Part shown: piece after piece, positions 48,508 through 55,916 of the stretch
Numbering within the stretch: position 1 is the stretch's first letter
How the letters are laid out: each line of letters starts with the position of its first letter
Virus record (IMG/VR): IMGVR_UViG_3300008450_000048
Span: 1 to 56,390 of that record
Source: a virus
DNA length: 56,390 nt
Reading direction: 5' to 3' (one strand)
The notes under the pieces: generated by a model
Seen by the model: only the letters and a program-made list of their open reading frames with translations
Databases searched by the model: none
What the model was told of the DNA's origin: nothing
Program-made: the position numbers and the translations under genes

Positions 48508-48944
48508 GATGCACCTCTTACGTATGTGAGATTTAGCGACTCGCGTGAGAACCCGACCCGTTTAAAGAATCGAACAAGCCTCGGATCAACACCAGGCTCA
48601 AGCTCAATGATTGCCAGCTTGATGGCTGGACGACTCTTTACCCAACGAACAAACTCCCGCAGCAATGGCAAGCCAGCACCCGGTACACGGCTGTAGTAAA
48701 GCAGCACGGAGCACTGCATCCGTTCAAACCAGAATGCTGGCTGTACACACGCCCCCATTGCCGCCACCACCTTGCCCGCATCTTCAGCAACCCACACAAA
48801 GTGCGCCGGCCCCAAGCACGTCTTAGCCGTCTCTGCCATCGCTTCTCGGTCAATGCGCACCGGCAGCGGGTCTTTCGACACCGACTCAACGGCGATGTCA
48901 ACGATGGCTGGAATGTCGCTCATGGTTGCTTTTCTAAAGATCAT
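48504..48944 (-). CDS. GNAT N-acetyltransferase
   Basis: A protein of 146 residues from ATG 48944 (MIFRKATMSDIPAIVDIAVE), overlapping the upstream stop by ATGA; a longer frame to 48992 reads into that gene. The GNAT fold is seen in FVWVAEDAGKVVAAMGACVQ, then YYSRVPGAGLPLLREFVRWV and FFKRVGFSRESLNLTYV. Its place between two internal virion genes suggests it modifies a virion protein or acts in late infection. The substrate is unknown. Confidence 0.8.
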   Translation of the reverse strand: MIFRKATMSDIPAIVDIAVESVSKDPLPVRIDREAMAETAKTCLGPAHFVWVAEDAGKVVAAMGACVQPAFWFERMQCSVLLYYSRVPGAGLPLLREFVRWVKSRPAIKLAIIELEPGVDPRLVRFFKRVGFSRESLNLTYVRGAS

Positions 48945-50419
48945 GCAGTCGGTAAACCTGGAATGGTTGTTCCGTAAAACTTGTTCGCCCACGCAATCTG
49001 CGAGTTCGCGTAATTAATCACGCTTTGAATTGCACGGCTCTTGGGGCTTGATCCAGCCGGAGCCGTTCCATCAACCTTTCCACTCAAGTTCGGATCAGCA
49101 CCAATCGTGTTAATGCTGGCAGCCGTTGTGTTACTGATCTGCAAAGCAAAGTTCGCCGGAATCTGCGAGTTGGTCAGGTTTTTCTGGAAAGCTTGCGCAT
49201 CGTCTTGCAAGAAGATTTGCTGCTGACGATCCAGTCCTGCCTGCGCAGCAGTGAACGACTGCTGCATCTGAGTGATCGCAACCTGATGCGCTTGCTGATC
49301 GTTCTGCATCTTCTCCTGCTGAACACGATCCAAGCTCGACTGAGAAGCGGCAAAGTCGTTCTGCGCTTTCTGCAAAGCCATCTGGTTGGCCGCGCTCTTG
49401 TCTTGCAAGAACGCCTGCTGCGCGCGCTCGAGGGCAGACTGCGAAGCAGAAAAATCCTGCTGGAATTTTGTGAGGTCTTTCTGCAGCACTGCTTGACGCT
49501 CAACCAATGTGGTTTGCTGCGTACGGTCAAGAGCCGACTGAGCTGCATTAAAGTCGTTCTGCGCCTTCTGGAGCGCCATCTGATTTGCTGCGCTCTTGTC
49601 CTGCAAAAATGCTTGTTGAGCACGATCCAATGCAGACTGAGCGGCAGTAAAGTTTTGCTGACTGGTCTGCAGGTTGGTCTGCAGACTACGATCCAACGAA
49701 GATTGCCCGGCTTGGAACGTCTGCTGCTCGCGCTGCAAGGAGGTCTGCTGCGTACGATCCAGCGCACTCTGCGCAGCCGCAAAGTTCTGTTGAGCCACTT
49801 GCAAAGCTTGTTGAGCTTCAATGCTCTTGTCTGCCAATGCAGTCTGCTGCGCACGGTCAAGCTGTGCCTGAGCAGCCGTAAAGTTCTGCTTGACGTTTTC
49901 CAGAGTCGAAGTGAACGACTGCGACCCCAGACGCTCAGATGTCGTGAACTGACGATTGATGTTGGATTGACCGGCCTCAAACTCTTGAGCACCTTTCTGC
50001 AAGCCAAACTGGTTGATGGCACCAGCGCCAAACTCGTTGGCGCGATTTGTCGCACCCATGTTTTCAGATGCCGTCACCGCATAGGTCTGCGCATCCTGCT
50101 GCGCCATCGGCAGCGCACGGTCAACCATGGCGGCCACGCCTGCGCCCTGATTCATGGAGCTGTTGACCAGACCCCGCTGCGCCATGCCTTGTGTGGCCAG
50201 CGTTCTGGCGCGCTGCATAAGCGGGCTGTCTTTTGACAGGATGCTGTTGACCTGCCCTTGTACCGTCTCAGTCTGGGCGTTGACTTGGCGCGTCTGTGGA
50301 TCGTAAGTTGCGACACTGTTAGACGGCGGCAGCGCCGAAGCTACCAAGCCAGTCGTTGTGTTCGGATTGGTCGCAGACTTCTGCTGGGTGTCAAAGGGGT
50401 TTTGAACAGTCGTAGCCAT
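48941..50419 (-). CDS. Repeat-rich coiled-coil virion protein
   Basis: A protein of 492 residues, MATTVQNPFDTQQKSATNPN. Residues about 170-410 hold eight copies of a motif of the type NFTAAQSALDRAQQ, separated by 4-20 residues. A 25-residue string starting RAQQAFLQDKSAANQMALQK occurs twice without change. The region is predicted helical and Gln/Ala-rich. The C-terminus ends FYGTTIPGLPTA. It is the first gene after the P50.5 module and opens the internal-protein operon. Confidence 0.7.
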   Translation of the reverse strand: MATTVQNPFDTQQKSATNPNTTTGLVASALPPSNSVATYDPQTRQVNAQTETVQGQVNSILSKDSPLMQRARTLATQGMAQRGLVNSSMNQGAGVAAMVDRALPMAQQDAQTYAVTASENMGATNRANEFGAGAINQFGLQKGAQEFEAGQSNINRQFTTSERLGSQSFTSTLENVKQNFTAAQAQLDRAQQTALADKSIEAQQALQVAQQNFAAAQSALDRTQQTSLQREQQTFQAGQSSLDRSLQTNLQTSQQNFTAAQSALDRAQQAFLQDKSAANQMALQKAQNDFNAAQSALDRTQQTTLVERQAVLQKDLTKFQQDFSASQSALERAQQAFLQDKSAANQMALQKAQNDFAASQSSLDRVQQEKMQNDQQAHQVAITQMQQSFTAAQAGLDRQQQIFLQDDAQAFQKNLTNSQIPANFALQISNTTAASINTIGADPNLSGKVDGTAPAGSSPKSRAIQSVINYANSQIAWANKFYGTTIPGLPTA

Positions 50420-50430
50420 CTCCGGCCTTT

Positions 50431-50460
50431 CAAACAGAAACGCCCCGACAAAGCGGGGCG
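50431..50460 (-). terminator. Leader terminator between the P50.5 promoter and the internal-protein operon
   Basis: Minus strand: CGCCCCG-CUUUGU-CGGGGCG (50441-50460) followed by UUUCUGUUUG. A hairpin upstream (GCGGG with CCCGC, 50464-50492, plus an inner TGCG/CGCA stem) stands first in the leader. Confidence 0.85.
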
Positions 50461-50497
50461 AGCGCGGGCTGCGAGAAAGCGCAATAACCCGCAGTCA

Positions 50498-50527
50498 ATT
50501 CTAAACCAATGTGATACTCAATGCCAA
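50498..50527 (-). promoter_or_regulatory. Leftward promoter with embedded operator (P50.5)
   Basis: Read leftward: TTGGCA (50527-50522), an 18-base spacer, TAGAAT (50503-50498). The operator copy is 50501-50516 (minus-strand TATCACATTGG). It serves the genes for internal virion proteins. Confidence 0.75.
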
Positions 50528-51001
50528 TCATTTCTGCCTCAAGGTTTCGTACTGGGTGAGGCACTGCCGGAGGGCTGCCCGGAGTTCGTCAGCTCGGGCA
50601 GCTTCCCTTGCAAGAAACTCTGCATCCGGTCGAGAAAGCTCGGCTCCAGTACAACTTGTGACGGCGGGTCCAGTGCTGGTGGCACCGGGCACGGGACGGG
50701 CTTCGGGGGTGGGGCGCTCGGGGCGCTGGCGCAGGCTTGCAGTAAGAGCAACAGCCCTAGCGTTAAGGTCACGGATCTCACGGTCTTTGTCCTTTCTGAG
50801 TTGATCGGCAGTTGTCTGCAGTTCCTGCTCCTTTTGCCGGGCTGCTTCCATCGCCATGGCATGCGCTTCAGCCTGCTGGGTGCGCTCTTTGTCCCACTGC
50901 TGCTGGACATGCGCCCGGCCAGCCGTGTCGCCCTTCATGTAACCGGTGACCGTGGCCACGCTTAGCGCCACCACGAACCCGACGATCAGCCACGGGTTCA
51001 T
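50528..51001 (-). CDS. Rz: i-spanin Rz
   Basis: A protein of 157 residues, MNPWLIVGFVVALSVATVTG. An N-terminal membrane anchor is followed by a long periplasmic coiled coil (QQWDKERTQQAEAHAMAMEA, then KDREIRDLNARAVALTASLR) and a Cys/Tyr C-terminus (CLTQYETLRQK). It spans the periplasm together with Rz1 to fuse inner and outer membranes at lysis. Its ATG overlaps the upstream stop. Confidence 0.85.
   Translation of the reverse strand: MNPWLIVGFVVALSVATVTGYMKGDTAGRAHVQQQWDKERTQQAEAHAMAMEAARQKEQELQTTADQLRKDKDREIRDLNARAVALTASLRQRPERPTPEARPVPGATSTGPAVTSCTGAELSRPDAEFLAREAARADELRAALRQCLTQYETLRQK
50539..50781 (-). CDS. Rz1: o-spanin Rz1, embedded in Rz
   Basis: An 80-residue lipoprotein in another frame inside Rz. 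I chose GTG 50781 (MRSVTLTLGLLLLLQACASA); the frame extends upstream but without a signal sequence. The lipobox LLQAC is at residues 13-17, and the mature part is Pro-rich (PSAPPPKPVPCPVPPALDPP) as usual for Rz1. Full embedding within Rz is the classic lambda-like arrangement. Confidence 0.8.
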   Translation of the reverse strand: MRSVTLTLGLLLLLQACASAPSAPPPKPVPCPVPPALDPPSQVVLEPSFLDRMQSFLQGKLPELTNSGQPSGSASPSTKP

Positions 51002-51162
51002 TTCTGCCCCGGCACTTTTTTGCCTTCAAGCTTCTTGTGAACCTTGATGGTCTTGCAGACTTCCTTCTTAGTCTTCGGATCTTCCCGGCAAACCTTCTTC
51101 ATCTCCCCGCCGGCAAACGCGACCAGGGGGACAAACGCAATAAGTGCAATCAGCTTTTTCAT
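50998..51162 (-). CDS. Small secreted two-cysteine protein
   Basis: A protein of 54 residues from ATG 51162 (MKKLIALIAFVPLVAFAGGE), with GGAGA upstream. A signal peptide with an AFA-G cleavage site is followed by a basic mature part with two cysteines (KVCRED, KEVCKTIKVHKKL). It is in the lysis cassette between holin and Rz. Similar short periplasmic proteins occur there in other phages. Function is unknown. Confidence 0.6.
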   Translation of the reverse strand: MKKLIALIAFVPLVAFAGGEMKKVCREDPKTKKEVCKTIKVHKKLEGKKVPGQK

Positions 51163-51178
51163 CGGGATCTCCTTTGGG

Positions 51179-51631
51179 TTATATGCGGGCAGATGGGCCG
51201 GGTTCCGACAGCTCCGGTTCGTCCGCGGCTGGTGGTGCTTTCTTGCCGGTGTATCCCGTGGCTACCTGGCTGCTGGAAAACGTCGGCTCAATCCGGCGTG
51301 GTGCCGGCGCAGGCGCTGCTGGTGCTATCTCCGGCACGTTGTTACTGGCTGTGCCATTGAGCTTCTCCTGCGTACGGCCCCAGGCTGCCAAGCCAAGCAC
51401 GGCGCCCATGGCCATGTGAAACAGGCCGGCGCCCTGCAGCGTCATCGGCTGCCACTGCCGGAACGCGTCGTTCGCAGACTCGGTTTCCCAAAACTGGATG
51501 ACCGCCCACAGAATCGGTGCCAGCACGAAGTCGAAGATGCACACGCCCATGTACATCCAGCCCATGGCCGGACGCCACTTCGTGTTCATCCAATCGTCTT
51601 TGGCCTGCTCGCTCTTCGATTTCTTTGTCAT
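51179..51631 (-). CDS. Holin (Holin_3TM-like)
   Basis: A protein of 150 residues from ATG 51631 (MTKKSKSEQAKDDWMNTKWR), with GGAGG upstream; a longer frame to 51712 runs into the endolysin gene. Two clear membrane segments are seen (GWMYMGVCIFDFVLAPILWA and GLFHMAMGAVLGLAAWG). The KWRPAMGWMYM start is typical of the family. The C-terminus is Pro/Ala-rich. It lies directly after the endolysin gene. Confidence 0.8.
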   Translation of the reverse strand: MTKKSKSEQAKDDWMNTKWRPAMGWMYMGVCIFDFVLAPILWAVIQFWETESANDAFRQWQPMTLQGAGLFHMAMGAVLGLAAWGRTQEKLNGTASNNVPEIAPAAPAPAPRRIEPTFSSSQVATGYTGKKAPPAADEPELSEPGPSARI

Positions 51632-51632
51632 G

Positions 51633-52250
51633 TCAGCCTCCCAAAACATGCAGCGCGTGTTCGTAATGCTTGATGCGATCCGCCAAACCCAGCTCGCCGC
51701 CATTGATCGCACGAGTCAGACCCCGGATGTCACCCTTGTCGGCAAAGCGGTTCAGATTGTTGGTCTCCCAAAACCAGCAGGCTGACTGCGCCGCACCCTC
51801 AAACGTCATCAGGTACTCCGGCACATCATCGATGTCCATCTCGAGCGAGTCGGCAAACGCCTGGTAGTTGTTGCGGCCAGTCAACTGAATCAATCCGCGG
51901 CCGCAGAACCGCCAGCCATCGCCGCTGGCCTCGTCGCCGTTGCCCATGCGGTTCGCGTACGCCCGATTGGCGATGTGCATCTGCTTGCCGATGCGGGATG
52001 CGTAATCATTGGCGATCGCGTCGGTCGGGAAGTACCGTGGCCAGATCTTGCGCAGTGTGGCGGCTCTGTAGTTCAGGTTCTCTTTCAACGTCGTGAACCC
52101 GCCAGACTCGTGGGCGCACTGCGCGACAAATGCAGCAATGCGATTGGGGGTGTTGATGTCGTAATCGGGAAGCAGCTGCTCAAGCGCCGCGTGCCAGTCG
52201 GCGACATACGGATTCTTTGGCAAAATCTTCCTGAGTTGTGCTTCCGTCAT
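51633..52250 (-). CDS. Endolysin, GH19 chitinase-like muramidase
   Basis: 205 residues from ATG 52250 (MTEAQLRKILPKNPYVADWH). The two GH19 glutamates are seen in QCAHESGGF (E48) and LKENLNYRA (E57). CGRGLIQLTGRNNYQAFADS follows. No signal peptide is present, so it depends on the holin for export. A TTG start two codons earlier is possible but gives a poorer ribosome site spacing. Confidence 0.9.
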   Translation of the reverse strand: MTEAQLRKILPKNPYVADWHAALEQLLPDYDINTPNRIAAFVAQCAHESGGFTTLKENLNYRAATLRKIWPRYFPTDAIANDYASRIGKQMHIANRAYANRMGNGDEASGDGWRFCGRGLIQLTGRNNYQAFADSLEMDIDDVPEYLMTFEGAAQSACWFWETNNLNRFADKGDIRGLTRAINGGELGLADRIKHYEHALHVLGG

Positions 52251-52252
52251 AG

Positions 52253-52537
52253 TCAATCTCTCCTATCTATTTCCGCATCGTTTTCCTTTTTGATCTGCCT
52301 TCGCAGCTCACGCATTCGCTTGACTTCTTCTACTGCTAAACCTGTTGCTCTCTCTGCCATGTACCTTGCGTTGTTCATGTCCATGTACATGACGCCCATG
52401 ACCGGCAGCGCGATCACTAGCACAAGACACAAGACCACCACGGCGACGAGTAGAGACCACGGTACGTGTGGCTCGTCCGAACTAGAAGGAGCACTCCGAC
52501 GTACCACGCCACGACGAAAAGGATTGCTCCAACCCAT
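52253..52537 (-). CDS. Single-span membrane protein before the endolysin
   Basis: A protein of 94 residues, MGWSNPFRRGVVRRSAPSSS. A central membrane helix (WSLLVAVVVLCLVLVIALPV) is followed by a charged coiled tail (EVKRMRELRRQIKKENDAEI). It could be an antiholin or pinholin by position. Its first 121 bases overlap the upstream gene in another frame, which is unusual; the start may lie further in. Confidence 0.55.
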   Translation of the reverse strand: MGWSNPFRRGVVRRSAPSSSDEPHVPWSLLVAVVVLCLVLVIALPVMGVMYMDMNNARYMAERATGLAVEEVKRMRELRRQIKKENDAEIDRRD

Positions 52538-53127
52538 ACCGCTTCTTCCTTACGCTTTCTTTTTAACCTGCGCCTATGCACTGCCTCTGTTTGCAATCGT
52601 GCGGTCTCCCGCCTGTGCGCCTCATCCTGCTCGACAACAATTTGCTTCCACATCTTTTCGTACTTCGTCCACAAGTCACCCAGCTCCGGTGGCGCCTTGT
52701 AGACCATCGTCTCGCGAAGCTCTGCCAGCATTGCATCCAGCCTTGAGCGGATGATCACGCGGTTTAAAGCGCGCTTGCTTACCGACTCACTGCCGGTGTA
52801 AATCTCCTTGGCCTGAGCCTCCTGCTCGATGAACGCTTTGCCGATCGCGTCGTAGGCGTCCATCAATGCGCCCAGGTCATTGCCGATCTGCAAGAACACA
52901 TCGTTCGGATCAGACCTGCCAATCTCCTGCACCCGCTGTACTTCTTCGTTGTACTGAATCTTCTGCGCGTTCGTCGGATTCGGGATCTTCTGAAACTGCG
53001 ACTTCAAATCATCCAGTACATCCTTAACCTCGCCTGCGGCGCCCTTGATGTCCTTGTAGAGCTGACATCCTTTCTTAACTGCCGCAACAGCAGCGTTGGC
53101 AGCAGCAAGTAAGGTGAGCGGATCCAC
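52417..53127 (-). CDS. Conserved phage protein with a C-terminal membrane helix
   Basis: A protein of 236 residues, MDPLTLLAAANAAVAAVKKG. The N-terminal pattern CQLYKDIKGAAGEVKDVLDD is well known from many podovirus genomes. A charged helical centre leads to KRKRKEEAVWVGAILFVVAW, a C-terminal membrane anchor. Function is unknown. It overlaps the next gene by 121 bases. Confidence 0.65.
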   Translation of the reverse strand: MDPLTLLAAANAAVAAVKKGCQLYKDIKGAAGEVKDVLDDLKSQFQKIPNPTNAQKIQYNEEVQRVQEIGRSDPNDVFLQIGNDLGALMDAYDAIGKAFIEQEAQAKEIYTGSESVSKRALNRVIIRSRLDAMLAELRETMVYKAPPELGDLWTKYEKMWKQIVVEQDEAHRRETARLQTEAVHRRRLKRKRKEEAVWVGAILFVVAWYVGVLLLVRTSHTYRGLYSSPWWSCVLC

Positions 53128-53128
53128 T

Positions 53129-53395
53129 TCACTTGTCGGCTTTCTCGTTCACCCGGTCAAACAAAAGACCAATGGCGTCCTTAACTTCTTTGAAGCCCTC
53201 CCTCATGTCAGCCTTTAGTTCGCCAACGGCTTCGCGGAAATCTTGTCGACGAACGAAGTCTTGGTTGACCTCACGGTTCAACTCTTTGACATCTTTGCGA
53301 AGCTCTGAAATCACATCCCAGATCATCTTCAAGACCCATCCCCCTGCGGCACTTGCTACGCCAATCAATATGTTGAAAAGAATCTGTCCGTCCAT
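53129..53395 (-). CDS. Membrane-anchored coiled-coil protein (XhlA/holin-like)
   Basis: About 88 residues from ATG 53395 (MDGQILFNILIGVASAAGGW). One N-terminal membrane helix precedes a charged coiled coil (SELRKDVKELNREVNQDFVR). This plan fits small hemolysin XhlA-like or holin-associated proteins. It is at the start of the lysis region. Confidence 0.55.
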   Translation of the reverse strand: MDGQILFNILIGVASAAGGWVLKMIWDVISELRKDVKELNREVNQDFVRRQDFREAVGELKADMREGFKEVKDAIGLLFDRVNEKADK

Positions 53396-53397
53396 GC

Positions 53398-53766
53398 TCA
53401 CCCCAAGAAATGAAGCTTGTAGATCGTGGAGTCGTACAGAGCCACAATCTCATCAATAATGTTTTGCATCTGCGTCTCCTCCTTCGGCACCGCCTTGTAA
53501 CGATTGGCGACAATCCATTTGCGCTGAGACTGCAGAGCCGCCTTGATCTCACTCGGAAACTCGTTGTCCAACAGCGGGATCTGAATCAGCTCCAGCATCG
53601 CGCCCTGGTACGCCTCAGCGATCTGATCAGCCAGATCAATCACTGCCGGGTAAAAGCCGCCCAACGCCTCGTGCTTGGCAAAGCTGCCCGGTCCAGTCGC
53701 GGCGAGGTGCGCCCGGTGGGCGAGGTCTCGAGCGAGAAAAAGTACTGCGATGAATTGGCCGATCAT
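53398..53766 (-). CDS. Conserved phage protein (DUF5856-like)
   Basis: A protein of 122 residues from ATG 53766 (MIGQFIAVLFLARDLAHRAH), with TAGGAG six bases upstream. The helical pattern with AKHEALGGFYPAVIDLADQI and YQGAMLELIQIPLL is that of DUF5856, a possible four-helix fold. Function is unknown. The frame reaches 53808 but without a ribosome site. Confidence 0.65.
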   Translation of the reverse strand: MIGQFIAVLFLARDLAHRAHLAATGPGSFAKHEALGGFYPAVIDLADQIAEAYQGAMLELIQIPLLDNEFPSEIKAALQSQRKWIVANRYKAVPKEETQMQNIIDEIVALYDSTIYKLHFLG

Positions 53767-53774
53767 GGTCGCTC

Positions 53775-53790
53775 CTACATCATTGTGATA
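53775..53790. promoter_or_regulatory. Operator copy at the stop of the upstream gene
   Basis: The 16-mer ends in ATTGTGATA (minus strand TATCACAATGATGTAG). It covers the TGA of the gene at 53780 and lies just before the ribosome site of the gene at 53766. The -35 and -10 are poor, so it may act as a roadblock. Confidence 0.5.
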
Positions 53791-54049
53791 CTTCAGGCTC
53801 GACTTCAACCTGGATCAGGCCAGCCTCAATTGCCATCGATGTGAATTCCGCTTCGTCGGCGAAGACGTAGAAGAACGTCTCATGCCCCGCGTACACACGG
53901 CTGGGGCTGTTGGGCGTGACCTGCTTGTCGGCAAACGCCTCGACCGGCTCTGGCGTGTTGACGTGCCAGCCGGGGAGCGCGGCCATGACCGGCAGATCGT
54001 TGCCCTCTTCGTCTTGGGTAGTCTCGTACATGATTCCGATGATGTCCAT
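53780..54049 (-). CDS. Unrecognised small protein near the adhesins
   Basis: A protein of 89 residues, MDIIGIMYETTQDEEGNDLP. It is acidic and beta-rich (PGWHVNTPEPVEAFADKQVT, then VYAGHETFFYVFADEAEF). Similar proteins follow tail-fibre genes in many phages, function unknown. Confidence 0.65.
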   Translation of the reverse strand: MDIIGIMYETTQDEEGNDLPVMAALPGWHVNTPEPVEAFADKQVTPNSPSRVYAGHETFFYVFADEAEFTSMAIEAGLIQVEVEPEVSQ

Positions 54050-54059
54050 GTTGTTGTCC

Positions 54060-55907
54060 TTAAACGGTGGTGAGAGCTTGAAGCTGGGCGTTGGTCAGGC
54101 GTGCCGGGTAATAGGCAAGTTTTTTGACGGTGCCGTTGAGCTGTGCTCCCAAGGAATAGCTTCCGATAAAAAACGAACCCGCTCCAACAGCAGGTACAAC
54201 ACCCGATGTATCGGGAGTACCTAGCGAACCTTGGGCGGCAGCTGAAAAGTCGTTGACCTTATAGGCACCCGCCATTTTGAAAGACACGCCGGCTGTAACT
54301 GAGCCGGAGGAAATCAATGCTTGAGTAACATTGCTGTCGCGAACGAACCAAGATCCAGCGCCGGCATTCGTATACATGCTCATCCGAGTTTGAGCGTTGA
54401 TATCAGCTGACAGGTAAGTCTGCCCCGTTGCGGGAGACGGACTAACTGTTTCGGCGTACATCGTCCCCTCATCAGCCCGATACCAGCTCGAAAAGTTCGT
54501 CCCCGTCATGCTGGCTGCATCAGCCGAGCGGGTGACTTGCGATGCGACGGTGGGGATGTAGCTGGTGGCGAAGGCGCCTGCTTCGAGTTGAGCGCCCCAG
54601 ATAAAGATGCCTGAGAAACCGTTGCCTTGGTAAGCCTGAAGGCGTGTTGCAGCGGTGGAATTGACCACCGCAATGATGAATCGCCCAGAGGCGGTGGCTG
54701 ATGCGGTATCAGTAAATTGGCAGCGTAGCCACCCGTTACCAACGGGCGTTATGCTGGCCGTCTTACCGCCAAGAGATGAGCCAAGAGTGCCGGTTGCCAA
54801 GTCAAAATTCTGAAAAGCATTTCCGTTGCCCTGCATTGATGTGGATGATGTTATTTGCAAAACAGAACGCTCTGCTTGTTTTGCAAAAATTGTGATCGTG
54901 TATGCGACCCCAGACGTTATTGAAACATCTTGTGCAAACCAATGCGCCTCATTAGAAGATGATTCAACCCACTTATCACCCGTCAAACTGCCATCAGGCG
55001 CAACAACTGTATTGGCTGTGATGCTTGAGGCGGTCTTTGTCCAAGCCGCATTATCAAACTCCTCACTCCGCAACACCAGATTTGTCCTGCCCTCCTCAAT
55101 CTCCAGCCCCAAGCTTTCTCGCGTGACCGGGTTGTGTTCAAACCGAGCCACGTTCGCCGCAGCGGTGAGCAACTGCGGAACGTAGTTCGTGACCGCCTGC
55201 GTGGTCGTGGCGGTGTAGGCGGTGACGCTGGAGCGTTGCTCTACTTGAGCGCCCCAGAGGTGGATAGTTCTGCTTGTCCCTGTATATACAGGGAAACCGC
55301 TCGACGTTATTGCACTACCGTCGGACATCCCTATTTGAATGCCGTTGGAAGAAATGTTTGCTCCAACCTGCGCCACGAGGACACAGCGATACCACCCATT
55401 ACCAACAGATGTAATGGACGTTGACGTTACAGAAAATCCTGTTCCAAGTGCGCCGCTCGTTGAAAGAGTACCGGCTGAAATATCAAAGACAGCATAAACA
55501 ATGTTTCCAGACGCGCCACGAAGTGTGATGAAGACATATTGACCGTCTACGTTTTTTGCAAATATCGATGCGGCGTAAGTTGTGTTGGCTGAAATAGAAA
55601 AACTTGTGTTGAAGTAATGACCTACAGCAGCGGTCGTTCCTTCACTTAGAGTGTCCGCCGTCGTTGTTCCGTCCGGGGCTGTCGTTGCATCTGCAGTAAA
55701 AATCGAATTCTGTTTAACCCACGCAGCGTTATCAAACTCCTGACTCCGCAACAGCAAATTCTCCTCAGCCTTCGACACCGTATGGTCGTCGTAGTACGTC
55801 GCCGTCGATGCGCGAGTGAAGGTGATGCGCGGATCAAGCGATCGCGTGGCAGCAAAGTCCAGCGCCAGGCTGGGGCGCACGGTCGGGAAGTTGGCTGAAA
55901 GACTCAT
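54060..55907 (-). CDS. Tail/appendage adhesin with two carbohydrate-binding-like modules
   Basis: A protein of 615 residues, MSLSANFPTVRPSLALDFAA. Two modules with the same plan follow each other. The first has FDNAAWVKQNSIFTADATTA and NGWYRCVLVAQVG. The second has FDNAAWTKTASSITANTVVA and NGWLRCQFTDTAS. A LamG-like C-terminus (LNGTVKKLAYYPARLTNAQL) ends the protein. It is a paralogue of the adjacent adhesin, which has one such module. Both end in NAQLQAL-type tails. It should bind host surface sugars. Confidence 0.85.
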   Translation of the reverse strand: MSLSANFPTVRPSLALDFAATRSLDPRITFTRASTATYYDDHTVSKAEENLLLRSQEFDNAAWVKQNSIFTADATTAPDGTTTADTLSEGTTAAVGHYFNTSFSISANTTYAASIFAKNVDGQYVFITLRGASGNIVYAVFDISAGTLSTSGALGTGFSVTSTSITSVGNGWYRCVLVAQVGANISSNGIQIGMSDGSAITSSGFPVYTGTSRTIHLWGAQVEQRSSVTAYTATTTQAVTNYVPQLLTAAANVARFEHNPVTRESLGLEIEEGRTNLVLRSEEFDNAAWTKTASSITANTVVAPDGSLTGDKWVESSSNEAHWFAQDVSITSGVAYTITIFAKQAERSVLQITSSTSMQGNGNAFQNFDLATGTLGSSLGGKTASITPVGNGWLRCQFTDTASATASGRFIIAVVNSTAATRLQAYQGNGFSGIFIWGAQLEAGAFATSYIPTVASQVTRSADAASMTGTNFSSWYRADEGTMYAETVSPSPATGQTYLSADINAQTRMSMYTNAGAGSWFVRDSNVTQALISSGSVTAGVSFKMAGAYKVNDFSAAAQGSLGTPDTSGVVPAVGAGSFFIGSYSLGAQLNGTVKKLAYYPARLTNAQLQALTTV

Positions 55908-55916
55908 TGCTGTTCC

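Noticed and set aside
50782-50910. Upstream extension of the Rz1 frame to an ATG at 50910
   Set aside because: The extension places 43 basic residues before the lipoprotein signal; the GTG at 50781 gives a normal signal peptide and lipobox.
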